DNA of 64,000 bases from Apostichopus japonicus (GCF_037975245.1 NC_092563.1:172001-236000); one strand, 5' to 3'. Counted from the stretch's first letter, positions 11,373 to 23,768 are shown. The notes: a model not told the origin generated them from the letters alone. Made by a program: numbers and translations.

Positions 11373-14300
11373 CTGTATGAAGGGGAATAAAAACAAAATA
11401 AGTATACAAGATAGGCATCGGAACAAACGATGCCAAAATACGAGGGCTAGTTTAAAACATGACAAAATCTGATGACGTGGTCAATTTGAGGCGAAGACAG
11501 AAATAAATACCTACCTTGCCCTATATGAATAATTTATAACGGTAAATAATAAGACATGCAGCATTATCACAACAGAAAACTCCAATTACAATGTTTGTTT
11601 TAGTATCTTACCTATTTCCAGTTAAAACTGAATTGATCTTACATTGTATTGGAAATTATTAATTTCTTATGCGAGTTTCTCATCAGTTTACAATAGAAAT
11701 CATTGTCAGTGAATATTTAGTTAGTATAAATAGTTAATGTAAATCAGTTGTCTTCATCTAAGAATTGTATCGAAAATGAAAAGAAACAAAGACCGACGGA
11801 GTTAATAAATAAATTAAACTCTAAACTAAGTCATTATCATCGATATCATGCACAAAGACGTATTTTCATATTAAATTCGCATTTTAATATTCGGTTGACA
11901 ATTTCATAAGAAAAGTAGGCCTACAAAATATACAGTCTGATTTCCTCATGAAGGTTACATACAATCAGAATTTCACAACGGTGAGTTGCATATCTGTAAC
12001 GAGATACCCACGCACTCTCCCTTCCACAAGCCAATCTAACCATACAGGTAATTGTATTGGTACATTGTAATTCGTGATCCCTTTCTATCATTAATCTTTG
12101 TTTTGATTTACGCTCACCGAGAAGAGGGTTCGCCTCTTTTAATACCAGCAACATTCCAGTAGGTACTAAAGTTTGAGTCTTCTGTTCCCTAAAAGTAAAT
12201 TTGAATAGAATGTAAAATATTTGACGACATGTCTGGCAGCAGATAAACAATAAATTGTCAGCCCAACCTCAAATGGATATTGTCTGATCAGGTAAACAAC
12301 TACGTCGGTAGAAAAAAAAATCCAGAGGGGAGAGGCAAGCAAATTCTACTATCACCGGTTAGCCGTCTGAAGAATTAACCGGTTAAGGGCCTCATTATGC
12401 ATTGTATTTTAAATATATATTCGAACTTATACCAGTTTCTAACGCCACCGTCGTGTTAGTTAGGATTGTGTAGTAAACTATAACACAAGCATGACAATGT
12501 ATTTTTTTTTGCCAACATTTTTTACCCATATTCGCAAAGATCGATTGAATGAAAAATTTCAACCAAAAATTGGTTTCTCATCAAAATATGAACGCAAACA
12601 CAAAATGTAGTGATTAACTCTTGAAAGTTCCTCACCGTAATAATGAAAGCAGACGTACACTGTTAGTCTATATGTCTGTGTAACACATCCATAACATATG
12701 TACCTATCTAATACTGCGCTTTTTACCATTGTACTACAGCAGACGTTGGTGAATAACGATTTTAATTAGTAAACTTAGTACATCTTTCTATTCGAGGAAG
12801 ACACATTACAGCAATTGCTTATTATTACTGAAGTCAGTCTAATATATGTTAAACAGGAATTATGGGTACCGTAGGGGCATATATCAGTTACTGATATTGG
12901 TACTGCAGTGGTTAAAGACTACCAAACTTTGTATACATATATGCAACCGGCACCAACTGATATACTATTTATTCGCGTCACGTATACTTATGTGCAAACG
13001 CGCGTATAAGCCATACAGAGGCATAATTGCCTTTGCATGAAGTAGATATAGTATGATTTTATTTGATGTGCACGTTTATTTTAAACAATGCTTGAAGGAT
13101 CAATTCTGCAGCTATACAATTCAGATGTTAGTAATGATATATGTCCTCGTCATGGAATCCTTCTGACTCCTATATAGACATATTCGAGTAATGATAGGCC
13201 TACGGAAAAGAAGAATAAATTGATGTTAATATTGTACCCACGGCCAGAAGGGGAAGGGGGAAGAGGGAGGTGCCAGCCCTCCATTACGTCTTCATTTAAA
13301 TAATAATAAATGATAATAATACCCCCCCCCCACCATAGCCAAGAACTAATAACCCCTTCCTATTAATAATAAGAAATGATAATAATACCCCTGCCAAGAA
13401 GTTTGTGTCAACTGCACCGGGCGCCACGCAATTTACTCGTACGTTTCTGTCGAAACAGTCCCGTGCCACATGCTGCACCATAGATATAAGAGCCATCTTG
13501 CTTATTGTGTATAACAGAAGATTCTAAAACAAGATGATAATGTTGACATTATTAAAATTCAAATAAAACAAAACTGTTAGCAAACTGCTTATCTACAAAA
13601 GAGCCTGCATGTGTAAGAGAATGTGTAAAAGTAATAGGGCCCTCTTACTTTTACACATTATTAAAATTAGGAAGGAAATCAAAGAGAGACAGAACTGCAT
13701 GCCTATACATCTATACTACAATATCATGTGAAGGTTAATATACAATATTCCAGGGCCTGGCTGCATGCCTATACATCTACGCTACAATATCATTTGAAGG
13801 CTAATATACAATATACCAGTGCGGGGCCTGTCTGCATGCCTATACATCTATACTACAATATCATGTGAAGGTTAATATACAATATTCCAGGGCCTGGCTG
13901 CATGCCTATACATCTACGCTACAATATCATTTGAAGGCTAATATACAATATACCAGTGCGGGGCCTGTCTGCATGCCTATACATCTATACTACAATATCA
14001 TGTGAAGGTTAATATACAATATTCCAGGGCCTGGCTGCATGCCTATACATCTACGCTACAATATCATTTGAAGGCTAATATACAATATACCAGTGCGGGG
14101 CCTGTCTGCATGCCTATACATCTATACTACAATATCATGTGAAGGTTAATATACAATATTCCAGGGCCTGGCTGCATGCCTATACATCTACGCTACAATA
14201 TCATTTGAAGGCTAATATACAATATACCAGTGCGGGGCCTGTCTGCATGCCTATACATCTATACTACAATATCATGTGAAGGTTAATATACAATATTCCA

Positions 14301-15809
14301 GGGCCTGGCTGCATGCCTATACATCTACGCTACAATATCATTTGAAGGCTAATATACAATATACCAGTGCGGGGCCTGTCTGCATGCCTATACATCTATA
14401 CTACAATATCATGTGAAGGCTAATATACAATATTCCAGGGCCTGGCTGCATGCCTATACATCTACGCTACAATATCATTTGAAGGCTAATATACAATATA
14501 CCAGTGCGGGGCCTGTCTGCATGCCTATACATCTATACTACAATATCATGTGAAGGCTAATATACAATATTACAGGGCCTGTCTGCCTACTAGCATGGTT
14601 TTCTTCAAAGGCGAACTGAAACGAAAACAGACTAATGGATCATTAAGACTATAGCCAGATGGACAGAGAACAGTCAAATCCTCTAACCTCTTATATATAG
14701 ATAGGCTAAGGAACAACATGTTTTAAAGATATTTATTCAACTTGCTCTTAACAGACTGTTTACAATAGGTTATGCTACTATATACTTGCACATTAAAAAT
14801 TTCACAGTCACGTGGTCATGAATGTGTTTCTATAGAAGAAAAGAAACACTGATATATAAAAAGAGTGAAACAAATTTCCTCATTTTATTGTTTAGTAATG
14901 TTATAGTTGATGAATTTAGAAACGATTCCATGGCATAAATTTGGTTTACTATTATACACATGCTGGAGGGGCGAGAGTTAGGATGTTGGTAAAAATTATA
15001 CAATCTATATCAACCAACCAATGTAAACTATTTTTATTTTACACCCATCTCATAACCTGACAGATTTATCCTGGTATACTTACACTTGCTCCAAATGACT
15101 GCACAGCACCGTACGCACTTGCGGTAGAATTCGTAACAATCGTGCCACCCCTGTTGCAAACAGAAAACGCAGGAAGAAATATCATTAAAAGAGGTTTAAG
15201 GTAAACAATAACATATGGATAATAACATAAACCTTTTACAGAGACTATTAACAGCTGCTTATAATTCCATATTCGGTGAGAAATGTATAGTTACGTAACA
15301 TACGCATAGTAGAATGGCTGATATCCTATAGCATCCCGATACATGAAGCTGCCTTTTCGTGGTCCGGTACATCCCGGACCACGAATCAAGATAGTCACTA
15401 AGAGGAATGATTCTAATGTAGGCCTATTTTAACATTTACTTAATTCCATATTCACTCGCCGAACAGATATCACGTATTTTACAACCGTTTACACTTACAT
15501 ACTTCACGGGAATGCAGAACGTTCCACAAATGCAAATGCGTTATCACTACATGGTTACACTGATGTTAATATGTCTACTTAATGTTTGCAATAAACATAT
15601 ATATATATATTATTTACTTACCCACGCTTTTCCATTATTGGCACGATTTCTTGTATGAAATTGAAGTTGGCTTTTAGATTTGTATCAAAACACTGTCGAA
15701 ATAATTAAGGAAAGCAATTGACATGAGAAATTAGTATATAGCCTTTCTGAATGATTTATAAATCAAAATCGTACGTATATATTAGTCCGCCTTTACTTGT
15801 TTTCTTCTT

Positions 15810-15875
<66 letters not shown>

Positions 15876-18800
15876 TAGCGTCAATTTGATCGCTTTTCGT
15901 TACCGTTTGAACAGCAAACTCCCGATCAGTGTTATATCTGAGGTTGTAAAGATGTCCAAAATCAACAATGTGGACTCAATGGTGACTCTCCTTTGGGCCC
16001 ATTGCCATTGCTGCACCGTCGGCCAGTTGCACTTTGCTATACATCCATTGCATGTCCCCTTGATTAAATAACGAGAATCTTCATGTCCACTTAAATGGCA
16101 CGATAAATTACACAAAAGTACAAAATAAAACGTCAAGAACTTACGCGATCAAATTGTTCTTCGGTTACCTGGAAAATAATTTGATAGAAATAATTAGTTT
16201 CGGTCTAATTGCATAGTATAGACTGATACGTGCTGAACTGCTTTCATTCTTCTTGCAAGAAGTCACATTAATTATGTACGGTTTGAAAAGATTTGAAACC
16301 ATCAAAATAAATTTGTACTTGGTCGAAAATCTATTACATTTCACTGGCCGAGAACGACACGTTTCAATTCAAAGCATGGTTACCCTGAAGAAAATGTGTC
16401 GCCAGACAGCATCAGAGAAGAAATCATCAATACTAATTACTTAGCAGTTTAGACAGACTTTCAGCATTGGCATGCTATAACGATGTTTAATATCTTCAGC
16501 TTTAAAATATGCTAAATCCATGGCATGCGGGGTTAAGTTAGTGAAAATTACGGCCCCTCTGCAGTAAAGCTTAGCACAAAACTTAATGTTACTTTAATCA
16601 TTTATTTGATAACTCTTAATAACTCAACCAAAAGATATTGTTTTAGTTTCATTTATACCACATAGCCCCTTGGATGACATGCAACACTATATGTCTCTGA
16701 CAAATGATATGTGATGAATTGTACATATTTGATTAAGGGGCAATTCAAGTTTTATGTTATCATGTAGAGGTTTACGTTTCATCTAAGGAATTGACATAGG
16801 CTAATGGTATATGTTTATTAGAGTATGTAGTCCAGCGAGTTAAAATGATGAGCCTCGAATGTTAATTGAAAGGGTCATGTTTCAAAACTTGAGAGTGGTA
16901 TATAGAGATACAACCTGGTCAAATGTTTAACCATCTGCATAATATCAGGGAGCTGGAATCAACATTAAGTTTATGCCTAAAATAATTCTTTGAGAGTTTT
17001 TAGGTAATAAATGGCGCGATACGTTTAATACACTAATGTATTCTAAAGCTAATTCATATCTCACTTTAGGGATTACCTATTTAGCAGCAATGGCGAATTG
17101 TCCTCATGTTTGGTACCAGTGATAAACTGAGATACATAATAGTAATTGTTGTCTGGGAATCGCTAATTACGGACAATTATTTCGTTTACCTACGATAAAG
17201 CCACAATATATTATGTACATGCATAGCAAGGCGCCTAATGTTCCATTATACGATATATATATATTGATAACAATTCATGAAGTGCATAACTTCAGACTAA
17301 GACTGGTGATAAAACAAATAAGGTCAGGACAGGAAGTAAGCTACATGAGTTTTGTATACAGTATACGTGAGGTTGTACTCTGCTGTTTGGGGCACTTATT
17401 GGATTTGATTCCATTTGGACTGTTTATTTCATTCTCATTTTGCATCAAGCAGAGTGGAAATGGTGTGAAGAATTGGTGGGAAAGTCGCACGAGGTCAAAA
17501 AATAAATCTCTGGCTGCATTATAAATCTTGTTCGGAATTGTATTACTGATGTTTTTGCAGAAGTGTGCACTTTTAAAAGATCCACTAACATAGTTTGTAA
17601 TCAAATCAAATTGAGCTCAACACAGCAATGAAACCAACTGCAAACTTGTTAACCGAACTTTGTACCTAAAAAGAGTATTTTAAGAATCCTGATATATATA
17701 TAAGCCAAGATTAAAAGTGATCTTATAGAGCACTTTACTGATACCGCCACTCGTACCAAGGCAAGACTCATTGTGCTTAAAATACCTTATCGTTATCAAA
17801 TATAAATATAAGTGTTGCTATTTTTAAAAGTAAACATACTCAGTTGGGGTTTGATAAGGATATCGCATTAACTGCATGTTGTGCATATGTGACCACGTGC
17901 ATAGCTATATCAATCTATATATGTGACCACGTGTATAGCTAGGAAGCAGGACACTTCGCCCAACAACCATTTCGCCCAACTGCCATTTCGCCCAACCTTA
18001 CCATTTCGCCCAACCAGCCTGGTCATTTCGCCCAACCAGCCTGGTCATTTCGCCCAACCAGCCTGGTCATTTCGCCCAACCAGCCTGGTCATTTCGCCCA
18101 ACCAGCCTGGTCATTTCGCCCAACCTTGATTAAATATGATACTTGAAAAGTAAACGTTCGGGAATTGTTAAAGTTACAGGATACGAACCGAATATTAAGG
18201 AAACTTGAGGACCGATCAGTGTGTTGGGGGTTAGGTTTGATAGTAAACGTTCGAATATTAAGGAATATTAAGGAAACTTGAAGTCCTTTTCTTTGTATAA
18301 CTTTAGTAAGGAAACGTTACAGAATACGAACCGAATATTAAGGAATCTTGAGGATGGATCAGTGTTTTAGGGGTTAGGTTTGATAGGTTTGATAGTAAAC
18401 GGTCGGGAATTGTTAACGTTACGGGATACGAACCGAGTATTAAGGAAACTTGAAGTCGTGGTTAAATTGATTAGGCGTACATATGTGATTACATATGTGG
18501 TTACATTGATAAATATTACGGACGGGTTTTATATATATATTGTTTTTCACTTAACGTTCCGGAATTGTTAGTCAGTAGGATGGACCAGTATTTTAGGGGT
18601 TAGGTTTGATAGGTTTTTATGAAGACCGATTCCCCTGTGTTTGTATAACATTAGATTAACACTATGTAGTGTAATCCTCCCATTATACCCGAAATAACTG
18701 CTCAGACTCCGATCGATATCGAGCGGACCTCACTTTATTTACCTATTACGAAGTAACCTTACCCAAAATAAATCAAATTGAACTGGTGGAATAGAAAAAG

Positions 18801-21800
18801 TAATATTATTCTGACTGAATATTAGTAAAAATAAGGTTGGGCGAAATGACCAACACGGTTGGGCGAAATGACCAACACGGTTGGGCGAAATGACCAACAC
18901 GGTTGGGCGAACTGACCATGCTGGTTGGGCGAAATGACCAACGCGGTTGGGCGAAATGACCAGGCTGGTTGGGCGAAATGGCAGTTGGGCGAAATGGTTG
19001 TTGGGCGAAGTGACTCGCAAGCTATAGCTATATCAATGCGTATAGGCTATGCTACCACGTGTCAGTGCGTGGCAGGGTAGGTGAAACAATAATGTCGGTT
19101 GCTGATTTACAGAAAGGGCGAAGTTGCTCTGAGGGACTAGACTTGTTATGATTACTATCTAAGAGGCGCGCCACCATCATTCGTGGCGTACAACGTAGCA
19201 AGAACGTAGCAAGAAAATAAATGCCTCACAGCTTGCCGGAAATAGCACTTCCCATGCCATGCCTTGTTAGTTGTTTTGAAACATTTCCCCCGACTGCCAG
19301 ACACCCTTTGCGCATGGCCCTGGTTTAGCTGATGTACGTTACTGAACTAACACACACCCACACCAACACCAACACCCACACAAAATACTAGGCGAGACCC
19401 AGCTTTGCAAATTTACATCATTCTTTGGTGTTCACTATTCTGATAAAAATCATTGCGAAAAATGACTTGCACAATGCAAGGAGGGCTTACTTCCCGTTGC
19501 TGTGGTAAAATATCATGACACTTTAAGAGCGTGCGCTATAATTAGTACTATTATCATGTATGTTGAAGCTATTCGGAGATCCTGTGAGGAGTGTACACTA
19601 CACACCTTCCTTTGCAACCTCAGACATACAAACTTTAAAATAGATATTTGCACAACCTTGCGTGTGTAGCTCTGGCATGCACCATTTCACTTCGAACAAA
19701 TTCATTTTGGCCTGGGGAGGACCCCGAGACCCGTTTCTTTTGAGTCAGCTTCAACGACGCAAGGGGCACAACCCCTTCTTTAAAAACTCCTTGATCCGGC
19801 TCTTCGAGCAAAACACGTCTTTGATAACGAAGAATACGGAAATGCCAATGAAAACGATTCTTTTAGTGAGAAAACTGTCACTGAAACTGATAAATATGAA
19901 ACGTGACACAAATAATACCGTTATTAAATTGCCATTGTGTGGATTAACTCCAGCGCTCATGAAGACACAGTCGAGTCCGCCATACTTTTCTAAAGTCTGT
20001 AATGAATAGAGAACAAGGTTAATATTATTATTTTCATGCAAATTGGAAATTTAACAGATGTTTAGGGGGGATCAACCTCTGTCTTAAGTAACTGTGCAGG
20101 AATAATTTAAATGATTGGCTTTGAATCTTTCTTTGTGTTGGTGACTGAGAATCACTCTATTTCGTTATTATGATCGTATTCCCTTTTCTGATGAATTTAG
20201 CTTTACTAATGTGAGTTCAGTCGTAACTAAATGTCCTAGTTTAACATGAGCATGGTTAGTGCATTAAGTGTATGTACAGTGCCATGGTACGAGATGATGA
20301 AATTAGCTTTACTAATGTGAGTTCATTCATAACTAAATGTCCTAGATTAACATGAACATACATGGTTAGTGTATTAAGTGTCTGTACAGGTGGTACGAGA
20401 TCCAGATCGCGTCAGGGAAAATTATGTCACCATAAAGTCTTCATAAATTCATGTTACATTCGTGAGCGTGAGAAAAAAAGTTATACTTCATCCCATATTT
20501 GACCAGGCCCCTTGCCCTGGGTTTTAGCCCCACCCGATGCCCCTTTTCGTCGGGCATATGTGTCTGTTTTGGGAAATCAAAACACAAATATAAGACGCAA
20601 CAGTGCTCGATATGACTGTACTCACATACTCCACCAATTTTTTTCGGTCCTCCTTGACTCTTTGATTTCCGACCAGTCCTGACACTTGAAGTCCTTCTTT
20701 GTTCAGAGTCTCAATAGCTTCGTCTACATTTTCTTGTTTTCGACTACTTAGCACTACTTTACATCCTTCCTGGGCTAACCTTCTGGCCGTGGCAAAACCA
20801 ATGCTAATTAAGGATGCAGGAATAATACACGTAATAAGTAGAATACATAAATGACAACGCGATATTTAGAATATTGATCAAATAAACCGTAGTTTATGAT
20901 AAAATAGTGACAATCATTCATGACTGTGTAGTCGAGTCCAGCAGGTCCGAGTCCAGTCAGTCCGAGACAAGCCCTAGTCCAGGCTATGAACTCTCGAATT
21001 TACACCTTAATTCTCTCCCTTTACCCCATCCAGTCATTCCACCTGCACGGTGCAGGCTGCAAAGGTCTCCTATATGGAAACTTTCCGGTGTCATAAACAA
21101 GTTAGTATATCTTAAAGGGTGGGATGCAATTCAAAACAAAATCATGAGAATTTGCATTCCCACGTCGAGATTTTTTAATGCTTGTCATTCATGAAAAACA
21201 CAAATTCACATGATCGATTTTCCATATGATCGAGGTTCAATAGACACAGTGTTTGACAAGTGCAACATTTTACGCATCATTATTTGCCTTACCCTAACCC
21301 TACCCTAACCCTACCCTTACCTTACCCTAACCCTACCCTACCCTAACCTTACCTTAACCCTACCCTAACCCTTATAATAATTTGTGCTGCCTTGTACATA
21401 CAGTTTGCTATTCCAGCGCTTTTAATGAAAGTGAAGTGAAGAAAGTGAAACCGATATATCCACTGAATTCTAAATGAAACCCCAAACCTTTAACTTCTTA
21501 CTCTGGGCAGAATTCAGACTCAACACTGTATGGACTAAGAATCATAGATATGTGAAAGCATCAACAGATGGCTTACACTCTTGCCTCACATTCTTGAAGA
21601 GTGTCTCCTTGTACAAATATATCATTAATGTAGCATAAGCTGTGAAGACTCGCGCTAAAAGAAACGTCTAATGCCGGTAATCTGACCTAGTTTCGAATGA
21701 GGTGTAACAGAAGTGTTAGATACCACCATCGATCCAGAAAATACACACACAGCTTGCTACCATGGGTAATTATAGACACTATAGTGTACAGTCAGTACAT

Positions 21801-23767
21801 ACAGCTGCGGTCAATACCCACAGCACAGTGAACGAAGCAGCGATGGACATATCAGGTCCAGCTAAAGATAACAGGGTATCACGTTTCATTACTGTCTGCA
21901 TTTTGCAGCGACACGAACAAAACGTCACTTGCAAGCAACAGAAAGTTAACTTTTTCAGATGGCCGCTAGCGGTTTGGGCGAGTCTTCAATGCCTTTAAGC
22001 CCTAACATCCGTAGGGACATTAATACATGTCTTGTGAAGATTTGTAGGCATATGCTAAACTTTAGCATAGAGAGATAGAGGTGTTATCTGTGAGAAAATG
22101 TTACAATGATTCTAAATGGTTGAGATTTGCCACCGGACAAGACGCTGGGCAATCAGGAATTCGTTAAAATTTGTTGAAAGTATTAGATCAGTCCAAATCA
22201 CGTTAATGTAGTGAATTTATACCACTATATAAAAATGCAATGTGTGTACGTCGACGCCACAGGTTTTACACCAGCAGCTTTGAGTCATAGATCTAATTAC
22301 AGTAATACTTTGGATGACAACATGGTGTGTATTTGTGCCATAAGGATTTGATAATGCGGCGGCATTCCACACAAAATGTAAATATTTTCTGTTAGTCAAT
22401 TGACAATGAACAGTAAGCCTAATTTAGATCAACTGATGCATATAAAACAATTAGGCTGCGTTAATTGTATTGCAAAATTGTTGATTGTATTGTATAACCC
22501 GTCCATCTTAAAGTGACGGTACTGAAGAAATTTATAGAATTACTTTATTGACAAGTGCAGTGTATTGTAGTACTTACAGCACAATTTGTTATTCGAAGTA
22601 GTATCGGAAACAAATTCTATTTTGGAGGTCTTTGACCGTTTCCAAAGTTTCTCTATCAGAGGTTACCTATAATCATGATGAATTAAAGCATGAATGTCGA
22701 CCCGCGATACCTTTGTTCTGAGTGAACAAACTATTTGTTGGTAAACACACCTCACCTGACGTTTGTAGACATTACCCCAAGTCCCCCCTCCCCCTCCCCT
22801 CCCCCATTAGTCTATGGCCTGCAGCCTCCTCATAAACATATAAGAACTACGGTAGCCTATATCTCTGTAGCCTCTAGAACGAGAAGTTACATGAGTGACT
22901 TTTGTACTTATCATGGCAGGTTCGGAGATGTCTAATACACGTTTTGGCAATATCGTCTCCAAACATATGTAGTAACTGTTATAGGTACATTCTGTCTTAT
23001 CTCTTTTCGTACAAACAAATGTATTAACTGCTCAGACATATTGCCCATTAAAACAAATCAATTTTCAAGTAGAACGTTAGCTGAGCTTTTGCAGCGTCGC
23101 TGCTCTTGTTTGTTCTACACCTTGATGCGTTCAATAAATCATGTGTAGTATCTGTTCTTTGCATACTTTACTGTTCTTGGCATTTACGTTCAGTAGCGGA
23201 TTTGAAGTTCGAGGCATGTAAATTACATTTTAGGTTTTTGAGAGAATGACTATGAAGATTGAAATGTTCGGGAACGGGGAATCCTGCAAAACTATCACGA
23301 ATAGATTTTTTTTTTTTGATTATTAAAACGTAAGCGGCATCGGGAGCCTGTTTCACCTACATAATTGCCCTATTTGCAAAGTACACAGTAGAAAAAGTAA
23401 ATAACATTAATAGAATCACAAGGGTGAAAATTATTAAAGATCAGTAGCGGTTTTGAAGTTCGAAGCAATTAAAATACATTTTAGGTATTCCAAGACGATC
23501 AGTCTGTCGGAGAATCGTTTAAGGTATCCCCCATGCTAGCATTCTGTCAACCTCCCAACCTTAGATTTCTACACATTTCCTCCAGACGTCCTCACTCAGT
23601 TTCCAACTCACAATTTCCGTTGCATTATAACTATCAATATACAACTATATTGTTATAGTAATAAATATAGTTACATTAGTTATATGAGTTTTTTTTTTAC
23701 CTTACACTTACCCCTGTGTAGCACCCGTTAGAAGAGCAACCCGGCCCACGAAACGATCTATCGGCAT
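11252..23767 (-). CDS. DHRS4-like: DHRS4-like short-chain dehydrogenase/reductase, paralog A (9 exons, 266 aa)
   Basis: Joined coding exons (minus): 23767-23712, 20803-20626, 19996-19919, 16168-16145, 15692-15622, 15150-15084, 13523-13389, 12188-12118, 11372-11252; 801 nt in frame with a TAG stop. The protein is a classical SDR, an NAD(P)(H)-dependent carbonyl/alcohol oxidoreductase. Visible motifs: nucleotide-binding TGATQGIG (residues 14-21); SSRK (38-41), whose Arg favours NADPH; SAG (92-94, the NNAG equivalent); N117; active-site YTISK (163-167); VNCVAPGAVDT; and C-terminal SDDSSYVCGN. GGLD, SAGVNP and VTEEQFD echo DHRS4. The catalytic serine site reads NST, with Thr at the expected place and a longer-than-usual spacing to Tyr. 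It ends RSL, not a canonical SRL peroxisomal signal. An acceptor one base before the ATG implies an upstream untranslated exon. The exact substrate is unknown. Confidence 0.88.
12118..12188 (-). CDS. DHRS4-like: DHRS4-like A, exon 8
   Basis: Acceptor TTTTAG, donor CG/GTGAGC, 71 nt starting in phase 0 and ending after two bases. It encodes GTEDSNFSTYWNVAGIKRGE then PSSR. This is the variable substrate-lid part of the SDR; paralog B has GVDESNFTTYWNVAGVDKED at the same place, which fixed the exon ends. Confidence 0.85.
13389..13523 (-). CDS. DHRS4-like: DHRS4-like A, exon 7 (active-site Tyr/Lys)
   Basis: Acceptor TTTTAG, donor GGG/GTATTA, 135 nt in phase 0. It encodes the catalytic YTISK, the helix MVQHVARDCFDRNVRVN and the VAPGAVDT segment that contacts the cofactor. 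Confidence 0.9.
13524..15083 (-). other. Intron 6 of DHRS4-like A
   Basis: Contains the 137-bp tandem array and, at 13620-13659, a hairpin with perfect 15-bp arms (aatgtgtaaaagtaa and its complement, 10-nt loop). The remainder is AT-rich without features. Confidence 0.7.
13692..14590. repeat. Tandem array, 137-bp dimeric unit (66 + 71 bp), about 6.5 copies
   Basis: The phrase gcatgcctatacatct recurs at 13697, 13763, 13834, 13900 and 13971, and so on, spaced alternately 66 and 71 bp. The two half-units differ consistently (atgtgaaggtt with attccagggcctggc, versus atttgaaggct with ataccagtgcgggg). The real repeating unit is therefore a dimer, a small higher-order repeat. It sits in an intron. 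Confidence 0.92.
15084..15150 (-). CDS. DHRS4-like: DHRS4-like A, exon 6
   Basis: Acceptor TTGCAACAG, donor AGT/GTAAGT, 67 nt. It encodes GGTIVTNSTASAYGAVQSFG then AS, the strand and loop that hold the catalytic Ser in classical SDRs; here Thr occupies the aligned position. Confidence 0.88.
15356..15385. repeat. Short perfect hairpin in intron 5 of gene A
   Basis: The arms ttcgtggtccgg (15356-15367) and ccggaccacgaa (15374-15385) are perfectly complementary with a 6-nt loop. Function unknown. Confidence 0.6.
15622..15692 (-). CDS. DHRS4-like: DHRS4-like A, exon 5
   Basis: Acceptor TTCGACAG, donor GG/GTAAGT, 71 nt. It encodes CFDTNLKANFNFIQEIVPIM then EKRG, including the structural Asn (N117) of the SDR proton relay. 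Confidence 0.9.
15812..15877. repeat. (AT)n microsatellite in intron 4 of gene A
   Basis: About 33 dinucleotide units, preceded by a ttcttcttc tract. Confidence 0.95.
16145..16168 (-). CDS. DHRS4-like: DHRS4-like A, exon 4 (24-nt micro-exon)
   Basis: Acceptor TTTTCCAG, donor CGC/GTAAGT. It encodes only VTEEQFDR, matching the V-T-E-E-x-[WF]-D segment of DHRS4 family members. A 24-nt exon with the same phase exists in paralog B, which supports it. Confidence 0.85.
16169..17951 (-). other. Intron 3 of DHRS4-like A, 3' part
   Basis: AT-rich intronic DNA without a recognisable exon or transposon. The rest of this intron (to 19918) holds the fold-back element at 17952-19012 and unique sequence. 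Confidence 0.6.
17952..19012. mobile_element. Fold-back element with tandem-motif arms (TTCGCCCAAC family)
   Basis: The left arm (17952-18126) repeats catttcgcccaaccagcct (22-bp period, about six units). The right arm (about 18835-19012) is its inverse, repeating gttgggcgaaatgaccaa-type units. The outermost parts mirror each other unit by unit (cacttcgcccaacaacc, then catttcgcccaactgcc). The centre (18127-18834) holds about four degenerate direct repeats with gataggtttgatagtaaacg. No coding frame and no convincing target duplication are visible. Confidence 0.8.
19919..19996 (-). CDS. DHRS4-like: DHRS4-like A, exon 3
   Basis: Acceptor CATTACAG, donor ACG/GTATTA, 78 nt in phase 0. It encodes TLEKYGGLDCVFMSAGVNPH then NGNLIT, with the SAG form of the SDR NNAG motif that stabilises the central sheet. 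Confidence 0.9.
20190..20404. repeat. Two-copy tandem duplication, about 106 bp
   Basis: ttagctttactaatgtgag occurs at 20197 and 20303, and the flanking sequence repeats with a few substitutions. It lies in intron 2 of gene A. Confidence 0.85.
20626..20803 (-). CDS. DHRS4-like: DHRS4-like A, exon 2 (nearly identical to paralog B exon 2)
   Basis: Acceptor TTAATTAG, donor TAT/GTGAGT, 178 nt. It encodes IGFATARRLAQEGCKVVLSS, RKQENVDEAIETLNKEGLQV and SGLVGNQRVKEDRKKLVEY, that is, the end of the glycine-rich loop and the cofactor-discriminating SSRK. It differs from paralog B exon 2 at about 11 of 178 sites, far fewer than the other exons. Confidence 0.92.
20804..23711 (-). other. Intron 1 of DHRS4-like A
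   Basis: Apart from the telomere-like tract at 21287-21373 I see only unique AT-rich sequence and a C-rich patch near 22785. Confidence 0.6.
21287..21373. repeat. Degenerate telomere-like interstitial repeat (CCCTAA/CCCTA)n
   Basis: About 85 bp of mixed ccctaa, cccta and cctta units, close to but less regular than the (TTAGGG)n metazoan telomere repeat. It lies in intron 1 of gene A. Confidence 0.8.
23712..23767 (-). CDS. DHRS4-like: DHRS4-like A, exon 1 (first coding)
   Basis: Starts at ATG (23767) one base after a CCCAAAG acceptor; donor GG/GTAAGTG. It encodes MPIDRFVGRVALLTGATQ plus the first two bases of Gly19. The motif TGATQG starts the Rossmann glycine loop. Confidence 0.9.
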
Positions 23768-23768
23768 T

